Assembly (NCBI GenBank): GCA_037975125.1
Contig: CM075860.1
Location: forward strand, 23,890,774 to 23,954,773
DNA from: Latrodectus hesperus
Lineage: Eukaryota; Arthropoda; Arachnida; Araneae; Theridiidae
Length of the DNA: 64,000 bases
Reading direction: 5' to 3'
This document shows, piece by piece, positions 40,783 to 53,031 of the stretch (the first letter of the stretch is position 1; every line of letters starts with the position of its first letter). Position numbers and translations under genes: made by a program. Under the pieces are notes generated by a model. That model had not been told where the DNA came from. It saw nothing but the letters and a program-made list of their open reading frames with translations, and did no database searches.

Positions 40783-42095
40783 CAAGGGTGACCGTATGAC
40801 AAATTTCTGATCCGGGAGGAAAATGGCTGAAATATGAACAAATATTTGATACATTGTTGGTATTTAACAATATGCTCAACTAATGGCACAGGTGCCGTAT
40901 ATAATCCATGGTTACAAATTCTGAGTGTTTTCGGTGACGACGAAATGTTGCCAAGATGTCGTCATTTTGATGCAATGCCGTGCGAATATGTTGTAATTTT
41001 GACATAATAAAATCGTTTTTGAAAAATACATACATACCTAAATATTAAATTTAAATCTGATAAATAAAGAGTGTGAATATATATTATTGAAACAAAAAAT
41101 AAGATTTAATAATGAAACATTAGAAAATACAAATATTTTCCTTATTCGAATTCGAAATTACTTTGGAAATGAATGCAAATAAGGAAAATATGGGAACTTC
41201 GAAAAAGTAAATATCAGTTTTAAGAAAATCAGAATACGAATTCTAACGAAAATTCCAGAAGAACCCGAACACGAATAATAATGAAAAATAAAGCAATATT
41301 CGGAAAAGAATATAAATTATTAAGTACAAATTAAACTGTTAAATAGAATATCTTACAGAAATTAAATACAGAAACAATAATTTTAAAAATGTATATACAA
41401 ATTATATAGTATTTTATAGTAATATTATAAGAATGCCATACATACACTAAAGAAAGAATGTATCAACACAATTTTAAACAGTAACTTTAAATTCAATTAA
41501 AATTTTTAAAGTAAGGAAAAAGAGTAATACAACCTGGAATTTATGTATCCAAAATGTCAAGAAAATTGTAAAAGACACTAAAAAAAATCTTATGAAGTTA
41601 ACTCGCAAAAATTTCTAGTAAAATGCTGAAATGGAACAAAATGTTCTAAATTTCGTTGTGATGACATAAACACTAGGGTTGTTAAAATTGAATTTTCACT
41701 TCAATTCTTATTGGTCTTCATCTGTATGATGTAATAATAATCAGGTTACCAGATACAAATAAATATCTGCCAAAAAATCGCCAATCTCAGAATATTGCGC
41801 ATGGATTATACGGCACCTGTACCCAACTAATTTTACAAAATTAACAAAAAACGCATATTTATAGATTTCAAACATCAATAGTAAAATAATAAAGTTCATA
41901 TGTTAAATTATCCATAAAATTTTTTGATTAAATTTTATATTAATGAATTTAAATCGGTATATATTCATGAGAAATTAATGACAAATAGGTTTGCTAAAAT
42001 ACTATTTTGCAGAATTTCCAGTAAAAATGTTTGCCAAATTTGGCACCATAAAACGTGCCAAGGGTGACCGTACAGTAAATCAGATCCGGTTTTTA
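40783..42095. repeat. direct repeat flanking the 939 bp MITE
   Basis: The text GCCAAGGGTGACCGTA followed within about 20 bp by GATCCGG occurs at about 40786-40820 and again at about 42055-42092, same orientation, about 1.27 kb apart. The upstream copy is preceded by CACCCTTAGC, which can pair with GCCAAGGGTG. It may be two copies of one repeat or the ends of an older element into which the MITE inserted. Confidence 0.5.
40885..41823. mobile_element. second hAT-like MITE family, 939 bp, 8 bp target duplication
   Basis: The left end is GGCACAGGTGCCGTATATAA and the right end inverts to GGTACAGGTGCCGTATAATC. Similarity extends to about 38 bp (both reach TTCTGAG). Flanked by CAACTAAT at 40877-40884 and 41824-41831. 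No transposase was readable in the interior. The ends differ from the GGTACTTTTCC family, so this is a separate family. Confidence 0.85.
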
Positions 42096-43259
42096 TTTTA
42101 ATAGACAATTTTAACTTTAAAATCAAATTAGAATCAATTTGATGGGGTTTTTTTTCTCTACATTCCTAATTGATTTGATACTTTATGAAAACTGTTTGCA
42201 CACATTAGACAATAACCAACAGTTTTAAGAAACTTTGAAGCATTATGAACATTAAAAAGGCCACAGTGAGAATTGAATCAGAAACTACTGAACCAAAAAC
42301 TAACTTTTCAATTAAGATTACAATTTACATTCTTAAAGTAAGCATATGCTTAAAATTAATTAAATATGTGAAGCAATTTTTATTACTGATTGAAAAATTC
42401 TTATTTAAATCTAGAGTTGATAAACAAATTCTTCAAGATTGCTTCAAATATATCGAAACATAAGAATTTAAATATATTTTAATTTTAATTTTTTTAAATT
42501 TTTTTTCATACCAAGATTATAGAAATAACAAGAAATTTTATTATCCAAGTAGTATTAATCAATTTATTAATTTGACAGTCAAAAATAACATATTCAAGAG
42601 AGAAAGACACATAGGTAAACTAATTAAGTTTTCTTATAAAATCTACAAAACATCTCATTCAAAATGACACCATAGAGTTGAGTTGAAAAAATAAACTGCC
42701 AATATCAAATATTTTTTTCTTTTTCAAAATAAAGATAGAAATTTCCGGTTGACGTCATACACTCTCAGTTGACCTGTTGTTCATGGTATCAATGAATAAA
42801 TGAAAATCATTTGCGTAAACATGTATTACATATAAATTATTTTCTACGCCAAAACTTCTGTAAGGTAAATAAAGTTCTTGCGAGTCTAGTTATTGAGTGC
42901 TTTATTATTAATCAACTCAAATATTTACCTTTCCAGAAATTTTGGAGCTGCATAAATTATTTTTAAACATAAAAATAGTAATGCCTTTTACATTCAAGAA
43001 TAGGTTTTTGTGTATACATTCTAGGATCATAAGAATAGTGCGTTCACTTTCTCTAACTACAAATCAATTAATGATGTGAATTTTTTTTAATTACATTTTT
43101 GTTAAACTTTGTTTTTAACTATAATCAGAAAATTATTGCTTTTATTTTAATAAACCTTTTTGTTACATAAAAATTACACAATAATTTATCTGAACCTTTA
43201 TATTCAATATTTTTAGTAAATAAGGGATGAATGATATGGTGTTGTGTTAAATGGTGTGT
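42096..43259. other. AT-rich spacer
   Basis: No gene was recognised. Confidence 0.45.
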
Positions 43260-43695
43260 GTTAAATAACAAATAGTAAAATAGCTCGGCCCAGTATTGCT
43301 AAACTTGCTAAGATAACCCCAATAATGAACCAATGATGGGCGTCAAGTTTTCCCCAATATACATTATCGCAAGATAAGCCCAATAATATACCTATAATGG
43401 GTGCCACGTTATAGGTCTATTAATATAGACCTGTAACGTGCCCAATAATCTTCAATATTAGCATGCCTAGCATGCCCAATAATCTCCAATATTGGGCATG
43501 CTAAGACAAACAAAGATTGGTTTTAACATGGACGCCAAGGTTTCCTCAATGTAGGAAATGCCAAGATAAGCCATTATTGGACCAATAGGGTTGCCACGTT
43601 TTCGCCAGTCTGCAATGATAAGCTATTATTGGTCATAGAAAGGAAGCCAAGTTGTTACCAATCTTGGGCTTGCCAACATTTTCCCAAAATAAAAC
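43260..43695. repeat. array of degenerate CCAATAATGG / GCCAAG-type short repeats
   Basis: Motifs such as CCCAATAAT, CCAATATTGGGC, ATTATTGG and GCCAAG recur every 20-40 bp on both strands. Two inverted repeats are embedded: one around 43408-43440 (ACGTTATAGGTCTAT with its near complement), one around 43465-43502 (TAGCATGCCCAAT with its complement). The architecture resembles the TTGGCC elements at 46754 and 61297 but is AT-richer. It is probably a non-autonomous element and is not coding. Confidence 0.5.
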
Positions 43696-45405
43696 ATATG
43701 TAGTGTTATCTATATGGCTGTTTAATTGAGTTTTTGTTTTTCATGTATTTTCATACTAATTGAAATAAATGTTCCTGAAATATAATCATTTTAAAAATCT
43801 GATTTTTCAAGTTTAATCACGACCGTTTTATTAATTTAGCATGAAGTTTTCAATAAGTCACTGTGTTGGTAAGTTTGGTTTTTCTTATATTTGTTACAAC
43901 AAATTTTAGTTATCAGGAAAAATTTTAATCTATTTAAACTTAAATTAAAATAGAAATTAAAATATTTCATATTTTGATGTTTATATACATTATATTTTAG
44001 TTTTTATTTGTAATTGTTTTCTATATTATTAAGCATGAAACTACCCTAAGGCCTAAACTCCAATGTTATTTGTTCTAAATAAAGTATCATTGATAAATTA
44101 TCTGTACATTTATCTACATTTATTTATTCACATATAAATTTCTAATAAAAGTGTTTACAGAATATTATTCGAAAAGAACTATTGTTTCGATTTATTTGGC
44201 TTTATAGCACTTTGGAAATGCCCCTGGAATCACGTTTTTTATTTTCTACGATGTAATTATGTATTTACTATAACTCTATATTATCATAATATTAATAATT
44301 TCCATTTGATTTATTCTTATAGTTATGTATAGTTATGTTTTTCATTTACAATAAATGCCGATTTAAAAAAGCTGCTAATTTGTAAGTTTGTTTTTTTTTA
44401 ACATTTGTTTTAACGTTTGGTTACCGTGAAAAATTTCTATTTTTTAAAAATTTCCCTATTTACGAACCTTATTCAAAACTCTTATTGTGTTACAATTTAT
44501 TTGGCTTCACAGCACTAGTCCTTGAAATGTATTTATTTTTCCGTTATTTTCATTGCAATATGTATACCATATTTTCTACATAATCGCAATGAATGATTTT
44601 TTTACTGTGTTTTTAACATCTTTATACAAACAGCTTCCATTCGATATACTTCTAAAAGTTTTGTTTAGTTTATACAAAGTTAGGTTTTTCATTTAAAATT
44701 TTAGTTAGATATTTATTTTTAATCTTTAGTTGACAATTGTCTGTTACTTGTATATATTAAAAACAGCTTTAAATTTCCAACTTGTTTCATTACGCATGGA
44801 AATTCAATTAATTAATTTGCTTAAATAAAATGTAAGTTTCGAAGAATGTACTTAATAATTAACTTACTAAATGTTAGCTGTATACGGTAATCTACTAAAA
44901 ATCTTACTGAATAAACAAAATGTTGATATTTGTGCTGTCAGTAAGTTTTAGATTATTGTAGCTTTTTATATTGTTGAGCATGTTATATTCAATTTTTGTA
45001 TTTTATTTATTAAGAATGTGCAATAGATTATTCAAGATATTAACATCAACTATGAAGTTATTCTTAAATTCAATATTATACATTCATTAACATATTTGCA
45101 TGGTAATTTCCATCATAAATTTTATCAGACAGTACGTTTATTTGTCTAGAGCTTAACAAGTTACACTGCACTTTAGAATGGATGAAATGTGAAAAGTTAA
45201 CAAAAATATTCAAAGTATGGCTTGCCATCATATATAATTGTATCTTAAGGGTGGTGAAAATCTAAAGACTAGGGCTTTAATGACAAATTAAATGCAAGTG
45301 GTAATTAATTCAGAATCACACAAAACTTGAATTCTAAAATAAAAATTTCATACGTAGAATTATCACACACATCTTGAAAAATAATATGTAAATTACAAGA
45401 AACCA
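43696..45405. other. AT-rich spacer
   Basis: Nothing supportable beyond low-complexity AT-rich DNA. Confidence 0.45.
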
Positions 45406-46200
45406 CCAGATGGTGCCGATACTACGTCAATATGATAGTGAGGAGTATATAAGGAATGGTTGCAAAGAAGTGAAATTGTTCACAAGCGCTTTAAAAGTCT
45501 TTCAGTGCAATAACCGCATGGTTTGGGAACAAAGTAATCATTTGGATGATGTTTTACGTGGTATAATTATCGACGGTCTGGAATGTGAATGTACCCACCT
45601 GGAAGTATCCGAGGAACTTGCAATCGTCCAGAGTGTCATTTCCAGGCTTTGGTAACCGTTAAAAGATGATGGTAAGGTTACATTACAGCTCAGTTCACCC
45701 CCGAGTTACAACGTCGAATGAGGACCGGTATTTGGCAGTTACTGCCAAAAGAAACCGACGGAGCACTGCATCAAACCTGTCTCGACAGCTCCCTTCAGCT
45801 ACCGGTACGACAGTTTCAAGGCGGACCGTGAACAGACGCTTAGTGCACATTGGTCTATATGCTCGTAAGCCTGTCAGATTGTGTTCCACTTACCGCAACG
45901 CACTGTCGTCTGTGGTTAGCCTGGAGCAGAGAGCATGCATTGTGGATACCACAACAGTGGTCTTGTGTGATGTTTTCCGACAAGTTCAGGTTTAGCTTTT
46001 AGTCTAATTCTGGACAGACTTTCATTGTGAGAGGGCCCGTCAACCCCCTCCCACATATCTACCAGAACTTCGGAGAGCATTGCTTGATGAGTGGTGTAAT
46101 ATTCCCCAAGATTAGATCAATAATATGATACTCAGCATGCCTAGGCGTTGTACGCCCTGTATTGCATCGTCTGGGAGGCATACTACGTAATAACCAACAT
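45406..46200 (+). pseudogene. degenerate Tc1-family transposase with internal deletion
   Basis: From about 45545 the frame reads HLDDVLRGIIIDGLECECTH (helix-turn-helix start), then SNEDRYLAVTAKRNRRSTAS and TTVSRRTVNRRLVHIGLYAR. One frame over it reads WSCVMFSDKFRFSF with the first catalytic Asp. It then jumps to PELRRALLDEWCNIPQD, a stop, and ILSMPRRCTPCIASSGRHTT, the usual C-terminus. The middle with the second and third catalytic acids is missing (about 400 bp by family length). Downstream text TTTATGGACACGAGTGTA (to 46432) looks like a Tc1 right inverted repeat; the left end was not found. Confidence 0.75.
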
Positions 46201-46544
46201 ACCATTCATGTTATATTGGTTTTTAAAAATATGTTCTTTTTTAAAATTTGCTCGAGGGAGTAAAAATCGCAATTTTTATTAATGATGTCAAACATATAGC
46301 ACATTTTTTTGCTCTTTACCTTTTGTTTAATAAATAGATTTTACAAATAAGTCACATTTGTTTTGCTTTTGTCTCTTTCTTTTCCTGAGCTTGCATTGTC
46401 CTTAATTTATGGACACGAGTGTACTTAATTCATTATTTACTGATGCAATCTGTCCCTACCAATCTTTAATGTTTTACAAATGTAGTAGTCATTTAAATAA
46501 GTAAATTGCTTGATTAACATAATGTTCACCTAAATATGGTTCAG

Positions 46545-46606
46545 TAGTAAAAGTGGAGCAGCGCACCCCATAATGCCAGTCTAGCTGATAAACGACTACA
46601 ACAACA
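46545..46606 (+). mobile_element. SINE-like 3' end
   Basis: A GC-richer body (GTGGAGCAGCGCACCCCATA) runs into CGACTACAACAACA. The tail type matches that at 62041-62175. No internal polymerase III promoter could be confirmed. Confidence 0.3.
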
Positions 46607-46753
46607 TAATGCTAATTTTTAACTGAATAGCGAAAATGTTATTATTACTTAAAAACAAATGAGATTGATTAGAAAGCATTTGTTTAAACAAAATTAACTA
46701 AAACTAAAAAAAATTGTCTTGGTTATAGAGTTGCTATGAAAAAAGGTGCTCAT

Positions 46754-47065
46754 TACCCAGCAAACACAAAGATGCCGGGCATCCATCGGGCCGCTGCTGT
46801 CAGCAGTCTTGGCCAGCAGCGGCCCGCCGCTATTTGGCCTAGAGCACTAGAGCCTATAGGAACTCCGTCACACAAAAGTGACGACCATCGTCCCTTGGGC
46901 CGGCAGTACGGTCCGCTGTTGGCCCAATGCAGGGTGGCCATCAATGCCATATTGGCCGCATGTGGCCCATGTAATTTCCAGCACGTGCCCATGTACGGTT
47001 ATCCATCGGCCCTTTGCCGTTTGGCCAACGATAGCCGCTTTCACGGACGTAGGGCTGGATATGGT
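46754..47065. mobile_element. TTGGCC-repeat element, left end TACCCAGCAAACACAAA
   Basis: A strongly GC-rich island made of spaced, degenerate TTGGCC/GGCCAA units (for example TTGGCCAGCAGCGGCCCG). It begins with the 17 bp end TACCCAGCAAACACAAA at 46754-46770. Overlapping open frames here on both strands only reflect the GC-rich repeat. The exact reverse complement of the 17 bp end closes a similar island at 61297-61523. No right end was found for this copy. Confidence 0.65.
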
Positions 47066-47570
47066 TATTCCTATAAATATTGAATTCATTTTTATGTTAA
47101 TATTGTATATATTTTTAAAGTTAATATGGAAGTATTGGAAATCCATCAAATTAATACTAAATATATATTTTTGTGATTCTAAGACAATTGTTATCTATGT
47201 AATTGTCAAATATCATTAAGTGCTTTTTTAGTTCTTAATTATATAAAGATTAAAAAAATATGAATTCCTAACTCATATTTTAAATTATTTTTTTGACAAT
47301 GCTATCTAAATTTTATAGTTTTATTTTAATCTAAATAACTTTTATATTCTGTTTTTAAAATATTTTATTACAAAATTTCATTATTTATTATTTTTTTTAA
47401 AAAAAAAAATTCTTGTGTAAGTCTTGTGTCAATTTATTGCTAAAACTGAACTTGAATGTATAAAAGAATTCCAGTTTTATGATAATTTTACAGATTTATT
47501 TCAAAGCACACACACATATATATTTTCTTTGCATAAAAATTAATATTTCATTTTCTAAATTAATTAACTC

Positions 47571-47770
47571 CATGCAACAAGATGTTGAGAAAAATGATAA
47601 AAAGAATAAAGATTAACACTTTTAAAATTAAGAAGACAAAGCCATAAATAAGTAAAATGTCTCCATGCAACAAGATGTTGAGAAAAATGATACAAAAGGA
47701 TACAGATTAAGATTTTTTATTACTCATAAAAATTAACATAACAAAAGTCATATATAAGTGAAATGTCTAA
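47571..47770. repeat. two-copy tandem repeat, period 93 bp
   Basis: CATGCAACAAGATGTTGAGA followed by AAAATGATA repeats at 47571 and 47664. Both units end in AAGT(A/G)AAATGTCT. The second unit is about 10 bp longer. Confidence 0.85.
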
Positions 47771-48409
47771 ATATTAATGGAATTAACATTTTTTATTTAT
47801 GATAATATTGAAAATAAAAAAAGTATCTATTTTTATTTACATTTGAAAATAATTTTTGCAAACTTTTTTTTAACATTTTTAATTTACAAGTTTTTTCTTT
47901 TATTTTTGTGGTCCACCTTCCGAATTAGTACTCTGGAACAAATTTCTCCTTTTGTGAAGATTTTCACTTTGTTCTAATACTCTGAAAATAAAAAAAAAAA
48001 CAAAACAAAATTGTTAAACTGATTCAATTTAATTACAGAAATAGAAACAGCAGGATGTCAATAACAGCCCAGGTAAAAAACGGAAAAAAATTGAGCTGTT
48101 TATATAAATTAGGAGAAACTACATGCATATTTTCACGTATTTAGGTATTATTTCACAGTATTAATTATTTGAATAAGGAGAATCCAACACAACTAGTTTT
48201 AAACTTACAATATTTTACAATTAAATTTACAATCAAAGCAAAACAAGCCAAGCACTTGAATAGGTTTTGAATGCATACAATAGTGTCAATTTTCATTCAG
48301 AATTAATAACTCATAAAAAAATTACTAATACAATTCTTTTATGATGGAATCTTTTACTTAATTTTAGTTTTATCTCTTTAAAAAAGGGGGAATAGTTATT
48401 TGTAACATT
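47771..48409. other. AT-rich spacer
   Basis: No gene or repeat was recognised. Confidence 0.45.
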
Positions 48410-48550
48410 ATGTCCACAATGAGCATGCTTGGGAACTAAACACTGGGTGTTTTGCGTTATGCTGAGCACCTAATCGGGACATGTGTTTCGCAACCCAGGA
48501 AAACAGGCACTGTAGGCCTTGGCCCACGTGGTCTGTCCTGCCAGAGTTTA
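48410..48550. other. GC-richer block, possible SINE or repeat fragment
   Basis: About 140 bp of mixed composition (GCTGAGCACCTAATCGGGAC, GGCCTTGGCCCACGTGGTC) with sharp borders to AT-rich DNA. No coding frame, tRNA cloverleaf or terminal repeat was found. Confidence 0.3.
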
Positions 48551-49450
48551 GTTTTAGTTTATATTCATATTGATATTTCAATATACATACATATTATAAT
48601 AAATAACATTAAGTAACACAAATGAAAAATCAACATTCATCAATTCTGACAATTATTTGATTAAAAATAGAGACAAATAATTGGGTTAAATGAAAACAAT
48701 TTCAATTGAATGACTTAATAGAAATTCCAAACATCTGACTTCAAAAATTCAATGAAATGTTTTAAGCAGAATTATACATTTTCAAGCTTATAATAATAGA
48801 ATGTAATTAATTTATAACATACACTTTGTATTTCATGCTTTTAAAAAATTATTTTGAACTAATAAAAAATGGTTAATAAAATATTAATCAATGATTACTA
48901 AATTATTTTTTACACATAACTACAATTACAGATAAGTAAAGTTTATAAAATCATAGTAATTAAAATAAATATTGATGAATTTTAAAACATATTGACAATC
49001 TCAAATTATTTGTACAATATTCTATGCAAAATCTTATTAACATGGAATTTAGTTTTTTTTATACACCTGTGATTACAGATAAATGAAAAAAATTACGTCA
49101 ATTAATGCAAAAGATTTACAGATTTTGAATACATGCATTCTATATAGTTGTTGCCCAGTAAATTTACATCACAAGTAATTATCATAATCATGAATTATTT
49201 AGAAGTAAAAATGTTTTACATAACTTTATAATTCTTATTTTACACAAAGTATTAAATTTATATTTAATCCAATATTATTAGAAAATAAGTTATTGGTTCT
49301 GGACTATAGTTTAAATAGATACACTTTACATTGGAGTGGAGAGATGTTAGAGACAAAATCTTCAAAGCTAATGTATAAAATGAAATATTAGCAAAATAGC
49401 CATCAAAAATAAAGGTAAGCAATGATTTGTTACTTTACTTAAAAAATATT

Positions 49451-49560
49451 GTTGTTGTTGTTGCATGCCTCCTAAGGCCAGCAGCATTAGACCAGGTCCA
49501 TGACGTTGTACACTCTACAATAATCCAAAACCAGAAGAGGGTCGTCAACCAAGTACTGCC
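49451..49560 (-). mobile_element. SINE-like element with (CAA)n tail
   Basis: On the minus strand, a body reading CTAATGCTGCTGGCCTTAGG and AGGCATG ends in GCAACAACAACAAC. Borders are sharp against AT-rich flanks. A, B or 5S promoter boxes were not identified. Confidence 0.4.
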
Positions 49561-50452
49561 TGATGAAAAAATATTACCTATATTTACTTGCTAATAGTAT
49601 TTATAATTACAATTATTTGCAAATCTTATATTAATTACATTTAATTGTATTAAAATTATATTATTTGTTAATATTATTCACAATTATAATTATTTGCAAG
49701 AATTATATTATTTACAATTATTTGTTAATACAAATAATTAAAAATTTGTAACACAAGGAAATAAATTAACTAGCTAGTAATTACCAATGATATTGAAAAA
49801 TATTAAGGAAAAATTTGTATTTATGGTTAGATGTGGTCATTGATCGAGTCTACATATCACCATAAAATACCTATTAAAGGCACTTTCCAGTATAATATAT
49901 TTATACCAAATGTTATTGATAAAAAAAAAATTTCTATAACAAATTCAAGTTTTGCAAGAAGTTAGAAAAAGGATAAAACGTATAAATACAGAAGACCTAA
50001 CTATTTCCTTTATGTAATTGGGCAATATTATTTTCTTTTCTAAGTTTTGATTTCATAATCATTTGCAATCTGTAAACAGCTGATCCATCATGTAGAACAG
50101 TTGTAAAACACATCCAACATGTTAATGAATGAAATATCAATTTTTAAATGTTAAAGGCTTAACTGATAAATAAGATTAAACTTAAATTATATTCTTTCTC
50201 TAATAAAATGATTATTCTCAAGATGGATATCACAAAATTTTACCTCTTTGATAACAAGTGGTGTTTTGAATAATTTCGACCTATATCTGGGCTTTAAGTT
50301 TTATCGTTTTATGCTATAAATTACAATAAGAAAAACAACAAACAAAATATCAACTATCAAAAATGACTTTAACTACTGTATTTTCTCTAAAATACTCAAA
50401 AAAATCACAAAAAAAGAGATATCGGGAAATTAAAAACAGTTAATAAATTTAG

Positions 50453-50456
<4 letters not shown>
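49561..50456. other. AT-rich spacer
   Basis: Nothing supportable. Confidence 0.45.

Positions 50457-50544
<88 letters not shown>
50457..50544. repeat. (TA)n microsatellite, about 42 units
   Basis: Nearly uninterrupted TA tract. Confidence 0.96.
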
Positions 50545-50906
50545 GTTTGGAAGATTAACCTAATTATGCTTACTATATTAAAACAATAAAATAAACATGG
50601 AGTTTACAAATGCAATATTTTAATTATTTGTTATTATTTTGAAATTGTATAGTGAACTTCAAAATTAGAAGTATTTCTGATATCAAAACTGATAAACTTT
50701 TTTTTTAGCTATTTCTCATATCATACTCATTTTACTTGTATACGTTACTAATTTACTTTGTTTAAAATTATGTTTAAGTTCTTTATTTAACTTCAATTCC
50801 TTAAAGAGAAAAATCAAAAGTAAATAAAAATAATTCTGACAATATTATATCTAAGCCGGGGTGTAAAGTAGTTCGCCTCCTCGTGGTGCACCCTGGATAA
50901 CGCTAA

Positions 50907-51757
50907 ATGAACTACAGCTCTGCGCCTCCAACCATGCCAAAGTGGAGTCGAAAGTTCGCCAGAGCAAGTCTGCAACGACAGCCTTCAAACGGCCCTTCTC
51001 AGGGCCAGAACGTCGCCGTCCCCCGGCGGAAATTTTTATTCTGGAACGCTGGTGGACTGAGTCCATCGAAGTATAACGAATTGAAAAATTGTATTCATGA
51101 TCAGAGTGCTGACGTCTTTGTTGTCGCTGAAGCTGGTGCTGCGACTGACAATATCCTTTTTTATCAGTTGAACGGATACACCATGCATACTGTCCCTCGT
51201 GGACGACAGGTAGCCTCTGGAATGGTTATTGGAATTGGTAATGACTGTGCCTCCAAAACTAAAATTTTACATACTATGAACGCAAGTGATAAGCTGGAGG
51301 CAGTCCAAATAGACATTTGGCTGGACAGGAGCCATTTTCGAATCGTGGCCGCCTATAACCCTCCCACAAACATTTTTGACTTTACATTGTTGGAACAGGC
51401 AATGACGAATTCTACTATAGTAATCGGTGATTTCAACGCTCCTTCGACTCGGTGGGGTTACGAGAGAACCACAAGTGTGGGTTGTACACTTGAGACTCTA
51501 ATTGACAACTGCTCTTTAGACCCTATTGATACGGGACCAACTTTCTTGTCATTTGATTGACATTCTAGTAGACCTGACTTACTGCTTCCTCATACCAGCC
51601 TAGTGGATAGATGTGAACATCATCTTCTTGAGGACCCCTCTGGCTGTGGTCATCGTATTATTGCAGCAAAAATCACACCTAAAGTCAAAGTCTTCCAGCA
51701 AAGAGTTCTCAGCCGTTGGAATTTTAGGAAGGCCAAATGGCGCGAGTATGCTGCCTA
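50907..51757 (+). pseudogene. outer LINE: endonuclease (EEP) domain
   Basis: The ATG at 50907 opens 217 codons ending at TGA 51558-51560. The same frame then continues to TAG near 51755. AP-endonuclease-type motifs appear in order: FLFWNAGGL (Asn), FVVAEAGA (Glu), AAYNPPTN (Tyr), VIGDFNAPSTRWG (Asp, Asn; the usual His is Pro) and, after the stop, SSRPDLLLP (Asp). The final SDH motif is replaced by GCGH. This domain nicks the target DNA to prime reverse transcription. The start may not be the ancestral one because the element could be 5'-truncated. Confidence 0.8.
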
Positions 51758-51758
51758 G

Positions 51759-52960
51759 ACTGATGCTAATTTAACTGGGAATCTTATTTCCTCTAACCCA
51801 GACATCACTTTCAGAAATATTGCTGAGGTGCTTCTCTCTGCGGCTTCTAAATGCATACCGAGAGGTCAAGTGAAGAAGTTCTCCCCTTTCTGGACGGAAA
51901 AACTCACAAATCTGAAGGAGACTAGGCACAGGGCCAGAGAAACTGCAGAACGAACAGGAAAACTCGCTGATTGCATAAACTTGAGAAGAGCACAGGCTGC
52001 ACTTAAGAAAGAGATCATCCAGAGCAAACGGCGTGCTTTTAGAGATTTTGTAGCAAACCTTGACTATCGCAGGGATGGCGCCAAGGCCCATCGTTTTATA
52101 TCTAGGCTTAATAACGCCAAACAGCCAAGTAAAGTGACCCCAATTTCCAATGGTAATAACTTTGTTACCTGCAAAACAGAAATTGCCGACCTTTTTTGTA
52201 GAAGATTCTCATCCTGCTCCTCTACTTTCCCTCACCGTAGAGGAAACACTGTCCCTAGTGCGGTCCTGCCCGAATTTGACAGTGCTGTCTTGGATGACGA
52301 TTTCAGTGAAGCTGAGCTAAGACTGGCTATCGCATCTTTAAAGACAAAGAAGGCCTGCGGCCCTGATAATATTTTCTCAGAGTTCATCATCCACCTCGGG
52401 GGCAGGGATATGTTCGTGCTTCTCGAGGCTATTAATCAAACATGGCATCAAGGTACCCCTGCCGTGTGGAGGAAGGCGAGGTAATTCCTATTTTGAAGAA
52501 GGGTAAAGATCCTTGTTTAACTGAGAGCTACAGACCTATAAGCCTGACATGTGTCTTATGTAAAGTTATGGAACGTATGGTCAAATATCGTCTTCAGGTG
52601 TTTTTGGACCGATACCAAGTGATTAGACATGAGCAGGCTGGCTTTCGTAAGCACATGTCTACCACAGATCAGATTATGAAACTAACCCAGTTCGTAAAAG
52701 ATGGTTTACATCGAAAGATGTCTACGCTTGCCTGCTTTATCGATTTTAAGGGAGCCTATGATACTGTGAGTCGGAAGATATTGCTAAACAAGTTGGTGAA
52801 TCTTAACATCCATGGCAACATGCTGAAATGGCTTACGAGTTTCTTGTCTCAGAGGTTCATTAGAGTTCGATATCATGACACCTCCTCAAGCTTTCGTCAG
52901 CAAAAGAGAGGCCTCCCCCAGGGAGCAGTTCTAATTTGTGTCCTATTTAACATCATGATC
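51759..52960 (+). pseudogene. outer LINE: linker and first half of reverse transcriptase
   Basis: Continues the endonuclease frame through ASKCIPRGQVKKFSPFWTEK to KTKKACGPDNIFSEFI, the RT entry motif. A one-base deletion near 52480 then shifts the frame, which resumes as EVIPILKKGKDP. Next come ESYRPISLTCVLCKVMERM, FIDFKGAYDTVSR (first catalytic Asp in FIDFKGAYD) and QQKRGLPQGAVL. The RT is cut at 52960 by insertion of the second LINE and resumes at 57944. Confidence 0.82.
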
Positions 52961-53031
52961 TTCTTCTTCTTCTTCTACAAGTTGGGTTTGTATGTCATTG
53001 GCACCTCTGCTTTTATCAGCATTTTGTACCA

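Noticed and set aside
46736..47219. Four overlapping open frames of 79-115 codons on both strands
   Set aside because: They overlap in several frames across the GC-rich TTGGCC repeats; stop codons are rare there because of composition. No protein family was recognised.
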